Shown: piece after piece, positions 51,174 through 59,239 of the stretch
Layout: each line of letters opens with the position of its first letter
Position numbering within the stretch: position 1 is the stretch's first letter
Assembly: GCA_964471155.1 (NCBI GenBank)
Contig: CAYYFX010000010.1
Location: 1 to 59,239 of the forward strand
Origin: CAYYFX01 sp964471155
Lineage (GTDB): Bacteria > ARS69
Reading direction: 5' to 3'
Length of the DNA stretch: 59,239 bases
The notes under the pieces: model-generated
Databases searched by the model: none
Seen by the model: only the letters and a program-made list of their open reading frames with translations
What the model was told of the DNA's origin: nothing
Position numbers and translations under genes: made by a program

Positions 51174-51261
51174 CGGGACGTGCGGGCCGGAAGGGAGCGC
51201 CGCGGGGAACCGTCCTTCCGCGAACGGTCCGCCGCGCGGCGCTTCGGACGCGGGCTCCTCT

Positions 51262-52803
51262 TCAGGCGGAGGGGAAAGCCGCGATCGCCCGTCCTTCCGG
51301 CGTTCCGGTGGCGTCGCCGCACGCTTCGGGCGGCGGGCTGCCGGGGATCGTGTCCGGCGGCAGCGGGGGCACATCCGACAGCAGGCCCTCGGGGGCGAAC
51401 GCCGGCACGGATTCCTGGAGGCGCGGCATGCGGTTCCAGGCGTCGAGCGCGGCGATCTTGTAGGCCTCGGCCAGCGTCGGGTAGTTGAAGACGTTCTCCA
51501 CGAAGTAGTCCAGGGTGCCGCCGAGCGCCATGGCCGCCTGGCCGATGTGGATCAGCTCGGTCGCGCCCTCCCCCAGGATGTGAACCCCCAGGACCCGCCG
51601 GGTTTCCAGCGAGAAGAGGATCTTCAGCACGCCGGAGTCGATCCCGAGGATCTGCCCGCGCGCCGTCTCCCGCAGGCGGGCCACCCCGGTCTCGTACGGG
51701 ATCCCCTTCGCCGCCAGCTCCTGCTCCGTGGCGCCGACCATGCTGATCTCCGGCACCGCGTACACCCCGAACGGGAAGAGCTCCGGGAAGGTCGTCGTGT
51801 CGTGGCCGAAGGCGTGGCAGGCGGCGAGTCGCCCCTGCTCCATGGACGTGGACGCCAGGCTCGGGAAGCCGATCACGTCGCCGGCCGCGTAGATGTGCCC
51901 CGCCTTCGTCCGGAAGTGCGTATCCACCACGAGCCGGCCCTTGTCGTCCGGGGCCAGGCCGGCGGCGGCCAGGTTGAGCTCGTCCGTGCAGCCGGCGCGG
52001 CCGGCGGCGAACAGGACCACGTCGGAGCGCAGGAGCTTCCCGCTCTTGAGCCGCGTGAGCACCTTGTCGCCCGCGCGCTCGATGGACGCCACGTGCTCGC
52101 CGAGGCGCAGCACCACCCCGCGATCGCGCAGGTGGAACTCCAGGTCGCTGACGATCTCGCGGTCCAGGAAACCCAGCACCTTGTCCCGGCCGTCCACCAG
52201 CGACACCTTCACGTCCAGCGCCGAGAAGATCGTGGCGTACTCCACGCCGATCACGCCGGCGCCGATCACCGTCATCGTGCGCGGCAGCTTGCGGATGCGC
52301 AGCAGGCCGTCCGAGTCGATCACGTGGGACTCGTCGAAGGGGACGTCGCTCGGGCGCAGCGGCCGCGTGCCCGTGGCGACGAGGATGCGGTCGGCCAGGA
52401 TGTCCTCCAGCTCGCCGCCCGGCTTCTCCACGCGCACGCGGTGCGGGTCCACGAACCAGGCGCGCCCGTCCACCGTTTCGACGCCGTTGCGGAAGAGCTG
52501 GTCGCGGATGACCTCGATCTCGTGCGCGATGGTGAGGTCGAGACGCTCCATGAGGTCGCCGACGCCCACGTCGTGCTTCAGCCGGTAGCCGCGCCCGTAG
52601 AAGCTGCGCTGCCGCCAGCCGGAGAGGTACAACACCGCCTCGCGCAGCGTCTTGCTGGGGATGGTGCCGGTGTGCACGGTCACGCCGCCGACGCGGCTGC
52701 GCCGCTCCACGAGGCACACGCGCTTGCCCAGCTTCGCCGCCTGGATGGCGCCCTTCTGGCCCGCGGGCCCGCTCCCGATCACCAGGAAATCGACCTGCCG
52801 CAC
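51262..52803 (-). CDS. sthA: Si-specific (soluble) NAD(P)+ transhydrogenase
   Basis: Flavoprotein of 513 residues that moves hydride between NADPH and NADH. FAD-binding VIGSGPAGQKGA is followed by GVTVHTGTIPSKTLREAV, which lacks the redox-active cysteine pair of lipoamide dehydrogenases and matches SthA. The NAD site is VIGAGVIGVEYA and the second FAD site is IYAAGDVIGFPSLAS. The C-terminal dimerisation domain is normal and carries an extra about 45-residue proline-rich tail (VPPLPPDTIPGSPPPE). GTG at 52803 follows GGAGGAGG. It may supply NADPH to the reductases of the lipid operon. Confidence 0.9.
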   Translation of the reverse strand: MRQVDFLVIGSGPAGQKGAIQAAKLGKRVCLVERRSRVGGVTVHTGTIPSKTLREAVLYLSGWRQRSFYGRGYRLKHDVGVGDLMERLDLTIAHEIEVIRDQLFRNGVETVDGRAWFVDPHRVRVEKPGGELEDILADRILVATGTRPLRPSDVPFDESHVIDSDGLLRIRKLPRTMTVIGAGVIGVEYATIFSALDVKVSLVDGRDKVLGFLDREIVSDLEFHLRDRGVVLRLGEHVASIERAGDKVLTRLKSGKLLRSDVVLFAAGRAGCTDELNLAAAGLAPDDKGRLVVDTHFRTKAGHIYAAGDVIGFPSLASTSMEQGRLAACHAFGHDTTTFPELFPFGVYAVPEISMVGATEQELAAKGIPYETGVARLRETARGQILGIDSGVLKILFSLETRRVLGVHILGEGATELIHIGQAAMALGGTLDYFVENVFNYPTLAEAYKIAALDAWNRMPRLQESVPAFAPEGLLSDVPPLPPDTIPGSPPPEACGDATGTPEGRAIAAFPSA

Positions 52804-52957
52804 GGCGCCTCCTCCGGGCCATGGGACGCGATCCGGTTCGTCCGTTCCGGGAATGTCGGCAGGGGTGTCGAGGAAGTTGAAGGAAACCTCGCCGACCTCA
52901 AGTTCGCCCACCCGGGAGCCGATCCTGACCAACGAAGCCCAGGAACCGGAGAGCCGC

Positions 52958-53539
52958 ATGCCCCGTCGTGCCGTCCCCGTCCCGCTCTTGGCCGTGGTCG
53001 TGGCCGTGGTCGTGGCCGCGCTCGCGGCGTGCTCCTCCCCGGGGCAGCTCACCGTGTCCTACCGGCAGGTGCCGAAGAGCGAGGCGCGCATTGTCGTGCT
53101 GCCGGTGGGCGTGCCGTCCGGGGCGAAGGAGCTGGCCGGGAGCGGGCCGACGCTGGCCGCGCTGTACGCCACGGAGCTGCTGCGCGCGTACCGCGTGCTG
53201 GAGTGGAAGCGCTTCGAGCGCACGCTGGCGGAGCGCGAGCTGGACGTGAACGCGCTCCTGAACGGGACGGGCGGCGAGCTGGCGCGGGACCTGGGCGTGG
53301 ACGCGATGCTGGTGTCGGAGGTGTACGAGTGGAGGCCCGGGAAGCCGGGCATCCTGTTCCTCGCGAGGAAGGGCCGGGTGGGCTTCCAGGCCCGCCTGGT
53401 CGACGTCGCCACGGGTTCGGTGCTGTGGAGCGTGAATCGCGTGCAGCAGACGGAACCGTCCGACACGCTCCCGGTGGGTCTGGCGCGGGTGTTCCGGGAA
53501 CTGTCCGGGGAACTGCCGCACGAGATCACGCCGTACTGA
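52958..53539 (+). CDS. CsgG/DUF799-like lipoprotein
   Basis: Lipoprotein of 193 residues. A hydrophobic N-terminus ends in the lipobox LAAC (about C24). The mature part has the RIVVLPVGVPSGAKELAG opening, the helix TLAALYATELLRAYRVLEWKRF and a strand GVDAMLVSEVYEW, a layout seen in CsgG-like and LpoB-like periplasmic domains. Such proteins assist secretion or cell-wall synthesis; a specific role is not evident here. GGAGAG precedes the ATG. It is divergent from sthA. Confidence 0.6.
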   Translation: MPRRAVPVPLLAVVVAVVVAALAACSSPGQLTVSYRQVPKSEARIVVLPVGVPSGAKELAGSGPTLAALYATELLRAYRVLEWKRFERTLAERELDVNALLNGTGGELARDLGVDAMLVSEVYEWRPGKPGILFLARKGRVGFQARLVDVATGSVLWSVNRVQQTEPSDTLPVGLARVFRELSGELPHEITPY

Positions 53540-53579
53540 CCCGGACCCGAGTCACCTCCACCTCCCGCAGGCCTCGGCC

Positions 53580-53813
53580 ATGGACCCGAAGCGCCCCATC
53601 CGCGGCATCACCCCCCCGCACGGAACGGAACGCCCGCGCGGCGGCGCGCGTCCGTTCCTCGGGATCCACTTCGACTGCTGCCACGTGTACGCGCGCATCT
53701 ACCGGACCCGCGAGGGCGACGCGTACGCCGGCCGCTGTCCGCGCTGCCTGCGCGCGGTGCGCGTGAAGATCGGCGCCGATGGCGTGGCGTCGCGCTTCTT
53801 CCGCGCGATCTGA
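53580..53813 (+). CDS. small cysteine-containing protein, possible zinc ribbon
   Basis: Protein of 77 residues with a basic N-terminus and a compact cysteine/histidine core: DCCHVYARIYRTREGDAYAGRCPRC, followed by VRVKIGADGVASRFFRA. The CxxC pair and the earlier Cys-Cys-His may bind zinc. The spacing resembles a small conserved ribbon protein. It lies 40 bp after the CsgG-like gene and has no clear ribosome site, so expression could depend on it. The function is unknown. Confidence 0.6.
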   Translation: MDPKRPIRGITPPHGTERPRGGARPFLGIHFDCCHVYARIYRTREGDAYAGRCPRCLRAVRVKIGADGVASRFFRAI

Positions 53814-53851
53814 GCGGGGCCCCCGCGGCGGCCGACGCGGAGGAGAGCGCG

Positions 53852-55174
53852 CTACCCCAGCGGGACCGCGCGGGACCCCGTCCACATGTCGAAGATCTCG
53901 ATCGGCAGCAGCCGCTCGAGGTCGAGCTCGCGCACCATGGCGGGCGCGACCGGACGGAAGCGCAGGCGCGCCTCGACGGAGAGCGGGCCGAGGGTCCCCG
54001 GCGGGATCGGGATGTCCCAGGACACGGTGCGGGTCTCGCCGTGGCGGATGAGGCCGGACTCGTCGATCGCCACGCCGCGCCACGTGAAGAAGGTCGGCGC
54101 CCCGCCCGCGTCGTACATGATCGAGCCGAACTTCGCGAGGTCGGGATCCGCCGGCAGGTCGCCGTTCGCGGCGAGGCGCCCGGACACCCAGATCTCGCGC
54201 CCCGACTCGTCCTCCACGATCAGCTCCACCCACATCTCCCGTGCGAACGACACGCCGGACGGGATGGAGTGGCCCGTGAACGCGTTCGTGATCGCGATCC
54301 GCACCTCGAGGTCCGACGCCGGCGGCAACGTGGGCGGCACCGTCATCTCCACGAGCACGGAGCGCTGCAGCAGCTCCAGGGTGGCGGCCCGCTGCGCCGC
54401 GAGGTCCACGCCGCGGAACGGGTCGTACGCGTAGTCCACGCCCACGAAGGCGTGCCGGTGCACCGTGCGGATCGGGCCGTCCGACGACGCGCGCCCGGTG
54501 TAGGCGGGCATGTGGCAGTCCTGGCACTCCACGCCCTGGCCGGACAGGATGGAGTCCTGCCACTCCTGGAAGGTGTTCTCCAGCCCCGTGCCGTTGGCCG
54601 CCGCGAGCTGATGACAGGATGCGCACTGGATGGACGTGCGGAACGACGCGTCCTCCAGCGACTCGTGGAACGCGTTCGGCACCGGGTCCGCGATGCCGCC
54701 GAGCTTCGGCCCGCGCGGGTCCACGCTCTTCAGGAAGTCGATGCTCCCGATGGGCGGCACGATGTTGATCGAATGGCAGATGTCGCAGCTCACCCCGTCC
54801 TCGTCGAGGTCCTCCATCGGGTGCGCCTCGCTCGGCACGTTCCCGGCGGCGAGCCACTCCTCCTGCCGGACCAGGGCGGGCATGTGGCAGTCCCGGCAGC
54901 TCGCCGCGGCCGCGTCGCCGGCGTCCTGCCGCGCCAGCTCGCTCATGGCCAGCATGAGCGGGTCCACGCCGCCGAACGCGTGCATGGAGGACTTCCACTC
55001 GTCGAAGTGGTTCGGGTGGCAACCGCCGCAGGCCGCCGCGGCGCGGAAGGGGGGGAGCCCCACCTCGCCGTCGGGGCCGCCGGGGTTGTCGTCGTCGCCG
55101 CAGCCGGCGAGGGCCACCGCGAGGAGTGCGCCGAGGAGCCGGACGATCTTCAGTGCGCGCATGCGGTGCCTCAC
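53852..55174 (-). CDS. penta-haem c-type cytochrome lipoprotein (c554-like)
   Basis: Exported electron-transfer protein of 440 residues. The N-terminus has a lipobox (VALAGC, C25). Five CxxCH sites are present: C49-H53 (CGGCH), C93-H97 (CRDCH), C130-H134 (CDICH), C184-H188 (CASCH) and C217-H221 (CQDCH). The second half is a beta-rich domain without haem sites (ITNAFTGHSIPSGVSFAREMWVEL, RFRPVAPAM). The family includes cytochrome c554-like proteins. GTG 55172-55174 overlaps the stop of the sulfotransferase gene by GTGA. The electron partners are not in the window. Confidence 0.85.
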   Translation of the reverse strand: MRHRMRALKIVRLLGALLAVALAGCGDDDNPGGPDGEVGLPPFRAAAACGGCHPNHFDEWKSSMHAFGGVDPLMLAMSELARQDAGDAAAASCRDCHMPALVRQEEWLAAGNVPSEAHPMEDLDEDGVSCDICHSINIVPPIGSIDFLKSVDPRGPKLGGIADPVPNAFHESLEDASFRTSIQCASCHQLAAANGTGLENTFQEWQDSILSGQGVECQDCHMPAYTGRASSDGPIRTVHRHAFVGVDYAYDPFRGVDLAAQRAATLELLQRSVLVEMTVPPTLPPASDLEVRIAITNAFTGHSIPSGVSFAREMWVELIVEDESGREIWVSGRLAANGDLPADPDLAKFGSIMYDAGGAPTFFTWRGVAIDESGLIRHGETRTVSWDIPIPPGTLGPLSVEARLRFRPVAPAMVRELDLERLLPIEIFDMWTGSRAVPLG

Positions 55175-56175
55175 CCCCGCCGGAAGAGCCCGAGCACCCG
55201 CGTGAGCTTCGCCACGCGGAAGGGCTTCCCGGTGCGGAACAGCAGGTTGAAGGCGCGCTCCGGAAGCTGCGCGCCGATCCGCGCCAGCTCCACCGGGGAG
55301 GGCGTAGTGCCGGACGACACCGCGTCATACCCCAGGGGGGCCATCACGGGTCCGAAGATCCGCTCCCCCAGCCAGATCTCGGTGGGGGTCAGCTCTGTGC
55401 GCCAGCGGTCCTTCGACGTGTCGAAGATCCCCTTCGGGGCGTCCCCGCCGGCCGGGACGAACGACGTGTTCGCCCGCTCCACCTGCAGCATCCCCGGATC
55501 GAAGCCGACGCCGGCATGCGCGGCGAGGCGCCGCACCGCGGCCTCGGGGTCGGCCACGAGGTCCTCGTACCGGAAGCGGAGCACGGCACTTCCCCACGGC
55601 GCCTTCTCCGCTTCCAGCAGCGCGGTCATGTAGCTCTTCCACAGCATGGACACGGGCAGCGGGTTGTAGCGCTCGCGGTAGGTGGCCACGTTGCGGCGGT
55701 GGTAGTTCTTGTACGAGGAGAGGAAGCCGCGCGGGTCGCGCACGAGCGCGACGATGCGCGCGTCGGGCCACCAGGCCAGGATCGTGGCCAGGTACAGGAT
55801 GTCCTGCGGGCTGGAGTCCCCCCACACCGCGGCGCCCTTGCGGGCCGCCTGCGTGGTGAAGAGGACGCGCGCGAGGTTCGGTTAGGACGGGCCGGCGGCG
55901 ACGAGCCGGGCGTCGAACTCCGCGGGCGTGAGCGCGGCGGCCACGTCCGCGTCCGATCCGAAGCGGCGCACGATGTCCAGGACCCGCTCGATGGCGCGCG
56001 CCCGGGCGGCCGGGTCCGTGAGGTCCCCGAGGCGGCCGCGGTCGTCCCACACGCGCTCGAAGAAGTGCACCTCGTCGAAGAGGTGCACGTCCGGGTGCCG
56101 GTTCAGGATCTCCTTCACCAGCGTGGTGCCGGTGCGCGGGGCGCCGACGACGAACACGGGATGACGGGGCGTCAA
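55171..56175 (-). pseudogene. sulfotransferase-family gene with an in-frame TAA
   Basis: A single reading frame of about 334 codons with one TAA at 55882-55884. Upstream of it is the 5'-phosphosulfate-binding loop VGAPRTGTTLVKEIL; downstream is the WPDARIVALVRDPRGFLSSYKN motif of the 3'-phosphate site, and the C-terminal sulfotransferase helices. Both parts are in the same frame and the 18 codons after the stop are coding-like (PNLARVLFTTQAARK). One base change would restore the full protein, for example TAC to TAA. It may be a nonsense mutation, a base-call error or recoding. The start is a TTG at 56175. The stop overlaps the cytochrome GTG. Confidence 0.8.
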
Positions 56176-56264
56176 CGGTCCGCGATCCTTCGGGGGTGGC
56201 GGGGCGATCTCCGGGCGGCCGGCGGGGCGACCCGGGGGATCATAGCACGGGGGAGGCGCAGCCC

Positions 56265-58454
56265 ATGGACCGGTGGCCGTGGACGTTCGGGGCGTTGCTG
56301 GCGGCGCTCACGGCGGCGCGCTTCGCCCTCGCCGCCGGCTGGGCGCCGAGCCGGGACGAGGCGGCCTACTGGTACTGGGCCTGGCACGGCGTGGACGCGT
56401 CGTACTCGCTGGTCACGGTGGGGCTGGTCCGGATCGCCACCGCGCTGCTCGGGGACGGGGCGTTCGCGATGCGGCTGCCGGGGCTTGTCGCCGCGTGCGC
56501 CACGGTGGCGGGCACGGTGGCCGCGGCGCGGCGCCTGGGGACGACGCGGCGTACGGCTCTGGCGGTCGGGGCGGCGGTGGCCGCATCCCCCTGGCACGTC
56601 TACACGGGAACCGTGGTCCACCCGGACGCCTTCCTCGGCGCTGCCGCGGCGCTCCTGGGGTGGGCGCTGACCGCGCCGCCACGGTGGATCGCGGCGGCCG
56701 GAGCCGTGTCCGTCGCGGCGCTCGCGAAGCTCCCGGGAGCGCTTCTTGCCGCCCCGCTGCTGCCGGCCCTGCTGCGCTGGCGCGCGCGGGCCGGCGTGAC
56801 CGCGGCGGTGGCGGGTGTCTTCGGGGCGACGGCGGCGCTGCTGCTGGCGGACGCGGACGGCAGCATCCTGCGCGGCGTCCGCGAATTCGGACGGTTCGGG
56901 CCCGGGGTGGGCCCGGCCGAGCGGGTCGGGTGGACCGTGCTCGAGATCGTCCTGGCCACGGGGCCGGCCCTGCTGCTCGCCGCCGGGGCGGGCGCCTGGG
57001 CGATGCGCGGCTCCGAGGCTCGTGCGCGCTGGCCGGCCGCGGACGCCGCGGCCGCGCTCCTCGCGTTCTTCGGCGCGTTCGCGCTCGCCGGGCAGACGAA
57101 GGGGAACTGGTTCGCGCCCGCGCTGGTTCTCCTCGCACCGCCTGGCGCCGCAGCGCTCGAGCGGCGCGGCTCGGGCAGCCTCCTGCGGGGTACGGCGCTC
57201 GCGGGGGCCGTGGTGGCCCTGGCCGGCGCGTGGATCGCGGGGCAGCCGGCGGTGGCGGCGCGGCTGGCGAAGGCCGCGCCCCTCGCGGCGCTCGATGCGT
57301 CGTATGCTCGCCGCGTCGGCGCGCGGGAGGCGACCGTGTCGCCGGATCGCACGTGGTCCGCGCGCGCGGCGGACCTCGCGGGCGAGCCCGGCGTGGACGC
57401 ACGGGTGCGCGCGGCACTGGACGAGGGCGCGGTGGCGATCGCGAGCGACGACTACGGCCTCGTGTTCGCCGTCGCGCGGCAGATCGGACGCGACACGCGC
57501 GTCTGGCTGCCGTTCGATCCGATCTTCGCGCGCACGTGCGGGGAACCGCCGCGCGCCGGTGAGGAGGTGGTGTACGTGAGCCGAAGCCCGAACGGCATGC
57601 CCCCCGCGCTCGCGCGGGCGTTCGCGTCGTGCGAGCCCGTCGCGTCCGCGCGGCCGGACATGCCGCGCGTGTTCCGTTGCCGCGCCTTCCGCGGCCTGGC
57701 CGCGCTGCCGCTCCTCGCCGCGCTGGCGCTCCCCCCGGCGGCGGCCGCCGCCGACGCGCCGGACCACTCGGACTACGGCGCCCTGCTCGCGCGCTACGTG
57801 ACGCCGACCGGCGTGCGTTACGCGGCTTGGCACGACGCGCACGGGGATCGGGCGAAGCTCCTGGAGTACCTCAGCCGCATGGAGCGCGTGGACGCCGCGG
57901 CGCTCGCGCGGGACGAGGCCATGGCCTACTGGATCAATGTGTACAACGCCGCCATGCTGCAGCTCGTGCTGGATGCGTACCCGATCAAGAGCCCGAAGGA
58001 CCTCGGCGGGCTCCTGGGGACCACCTGGGAGAAGAAGGTCTTCCGCGCGGGCGGCGAACGGATCTCGCTGGATCACATCGAGAACGGGATCCTGCGCGCG
58101 AAGTACCCGGACGCGCGCATCCACTTCGCGCTGAACTGCGCCGCGCGCAGCTGCCCGCCGCTGCGGGCCGAGCCGTACGTGGCGGACCGGCTGGACGAAC
58201 AACTGGAGGACGCCACGCGCGCGTTCCTCGCGGACCCGGCCCACGTCCTGGTCGAACCCGGCAAGAAGCCGAAGCTCACCGTCTCGAAGCTCTTCGACTG
58301 GTACGCGGCCGATTTCGTGGCGGCCGCCGGGTCGGTCCCCGCATACGTGGCGAGGTACGCGTCGCAGATGCCGGCGGCGACGCCCGAGAGCGCGGCCATC
58401 GAGTGGAAGCTGTCGTACGCGGACTACGACTGGGCGCTGAACGAGGCGGAGTGA
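56265..58454 (+). CDS. PMT/ArnT-like glycosyltransferase fused to a DUF547 domain
   Basis: Protein of 729 residues. Residues 1-about 465 form a GT39/GT83-type polyprenyl-phosphate-sugar glycosyltransferase with the catalytic acidic motif in WAPSRDEAAYWYWAWHG and about nine transmembrane helices. A second hydrophobic segment at about 475-490 (ALPLLAALALPPAAAAA) looks like a signal peptide, and is followed by a DUF547 domain (AYWINVYNAAMLQLVLDAYPI, LDHIENGIL, FALNCAARSCPPL). No stop separates them, although an ATG at 57660 could start the second half alone. This would be a true fusion or a lost stop. The ATG at 56265 has GGAGG nine bases upstream. Confidence 0.75.
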   Translation: MDRWPWTFGALLAALTAARFALAAGWAPSRDEAAYWYWAWHGVDASYSLVTVGLVRIATALLGDGAFAMRLPGLVAACATVAGTVAAARRLGTTRRTALAVGAAVAASPWHVYTGTVVHPDAFLGAAAALLGWALTAPPRWIAAAGAVSVAALAKLPGALLAAPLLPALLRWRARAGVTAAVAGVFGATAALLLADADGSILRGVREFGRFGPGVGPAERVGWTVLEIVLATGPALLLAAGAGAWAMRGSEARARWPAADAAAALLAFFGAFALAGQTKGNWFAPALVLLAPPGAAALERRGSGSLLRGTALAGAVVALAGAWIAGQPAVAARLAKAAPLAALDASYARRVGAREATVSPDRTWSARAADLAGEPGVDARVRAALDEGAVAIASDDYGLVFAVARQIGRDTRVWLPFDPIFARTCGEPPRAGEEVVYVSRSPNGMPPALARAFASCEPVASARPDMPRVFRCRAFRGLAALPLLAALALPPAAAAADAPDHSDYGALLARYVTPTGVRYAAWHDAHGDRAKLLEYLSRMERVDAAALARDEAMAYWINVYNAAMLQLVLDAYPIKSPKDLGGLLGTTWEKKVFRAGGERISLDHIENGILRAKYPDARIHFALNCAARSCPPLRAEPYVADRLDEQLEDATRAFLADPAHVLVEPGKKPKLTVSKLFDWYAADFVAAAGSVPAYVARYASQMPAATPESAAIEWKLSYADYDWALNEAE

Positions 58455-58483
58455 CGCGCGACGGCCGGGGCGGGACGCAGGGA

Positions 58484-58517
58484 GCGCCGCGGGCGCATGG
58501 AAGCGGACCCGCGGCGC
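58484..58517. terminator. 10-bp inverted repeat between convergent genes
   Basis: GCGCCGCGGG (58484-58493) pairs perfectly with CCCGCGGCGC (58508-58517) around a 14-base loop. It separates the glycosyltransferase-DUF547 gene from ahcY, both ending here. It could stop transcription in both directions; no T tract is present. Confidence 0.55.
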
Positions 58518-58539
58518 CACCCCCGTCGACCGCGATCGT

Positions 58540-59239
<700 letters not shown>

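Overview
This is a very GC-rich bacterial scaffold of 59 kb with four runs of N: two of 100 and two of 10. It therefore looks like a draft or metagenome-derived assembly. Genes are tightly packed, and many junctions are 4-bp ATGA, GTGA or TTGA overlaps. The taxon cannot be fixed from sequence alone. The RND efflux set, TolC-like protein, lipoproteins and a beta-barrel-like protein indicate a Gram-negative envelope. The FlgD-like C-terminal domain on the secreted sugar dehydrogenase is common in FCB-type and Eisenbacteria-like lineages; placing the scaffold there is a guess.

Layout. 1-5.4 kb: RND efflux pump, adaptor and outer-membrane factor. 5.5-9.7 kb (minus): a PlsC acyltransferase, a TAM41-like CDP-DAG synthase candidate, a CDP-alcohol phosphatidyltransferase and a TPR protein, each overlapping the next by 4 bp. 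9.8-12 kb (plus): an acetoacetate-decarboxylase-like protein, a diacylglycerol-kinase-family protein and a VTT/DedA-like membrane protein. 12-16.8 kb (minus): a POT peptide transporter and an ABC-2 exporter. 17-26 kb: secreted sugar dehydrogenase, then a DNA end-joining neighbourhood with LigD (degenerate ligase domain), an HDOD protein, Ku, a separate complete ATP-dependent ligase and a BRCT-MerR-TPR protein. 26-30.8 kb (minus): secreted GATase-like protein, lipoprotein, and a phosphodiesterase fused to an EEP hydrolase. 30.9-37.2 kb: a large hybrid histidine kinase and a soluble kinase/NtrC-type regulator pair. 37.3-47.3 kb (plus): an eight-gene lipid operon with two NAD-binding reductases (one fused to a HAD-like domain), a pyruvyl-transferase-like protein, two AMP-forming ligases, a crotonase, an acyl carrier protein and a PlsC acyltransferase. 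47.3-59.2 kb: a kinase/receiver protein lacking its phospho-accepting residues, a pair of paralogous exported proteins, a second HDOD protein, SthA, lipoproteins, a penta-haem cytochrome, a sulfotransferase with an in-frame stop, a PMT glycosyltransferase fused to DUF547, and the 3' part of ahcY.

The strongest leads are three. First, the 37-47 kb operon has the parts needed to activate, carry, reduce and transfer acyl chains, as for a fatty-alcohol, ether-lipid or related polar lipid. Second, the PlsC/TAM41-like/CDP-alcohol transferase cluster could run a CDP-diacylglycerol route with a synthase of the mitochondrial type. Third, the end-joining locus has lost the LigD ligase active site and carries an intact ligase nearby. 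No rRNA, tRNA, CRISPR array, insertion sequence or prophage gene was recognised.
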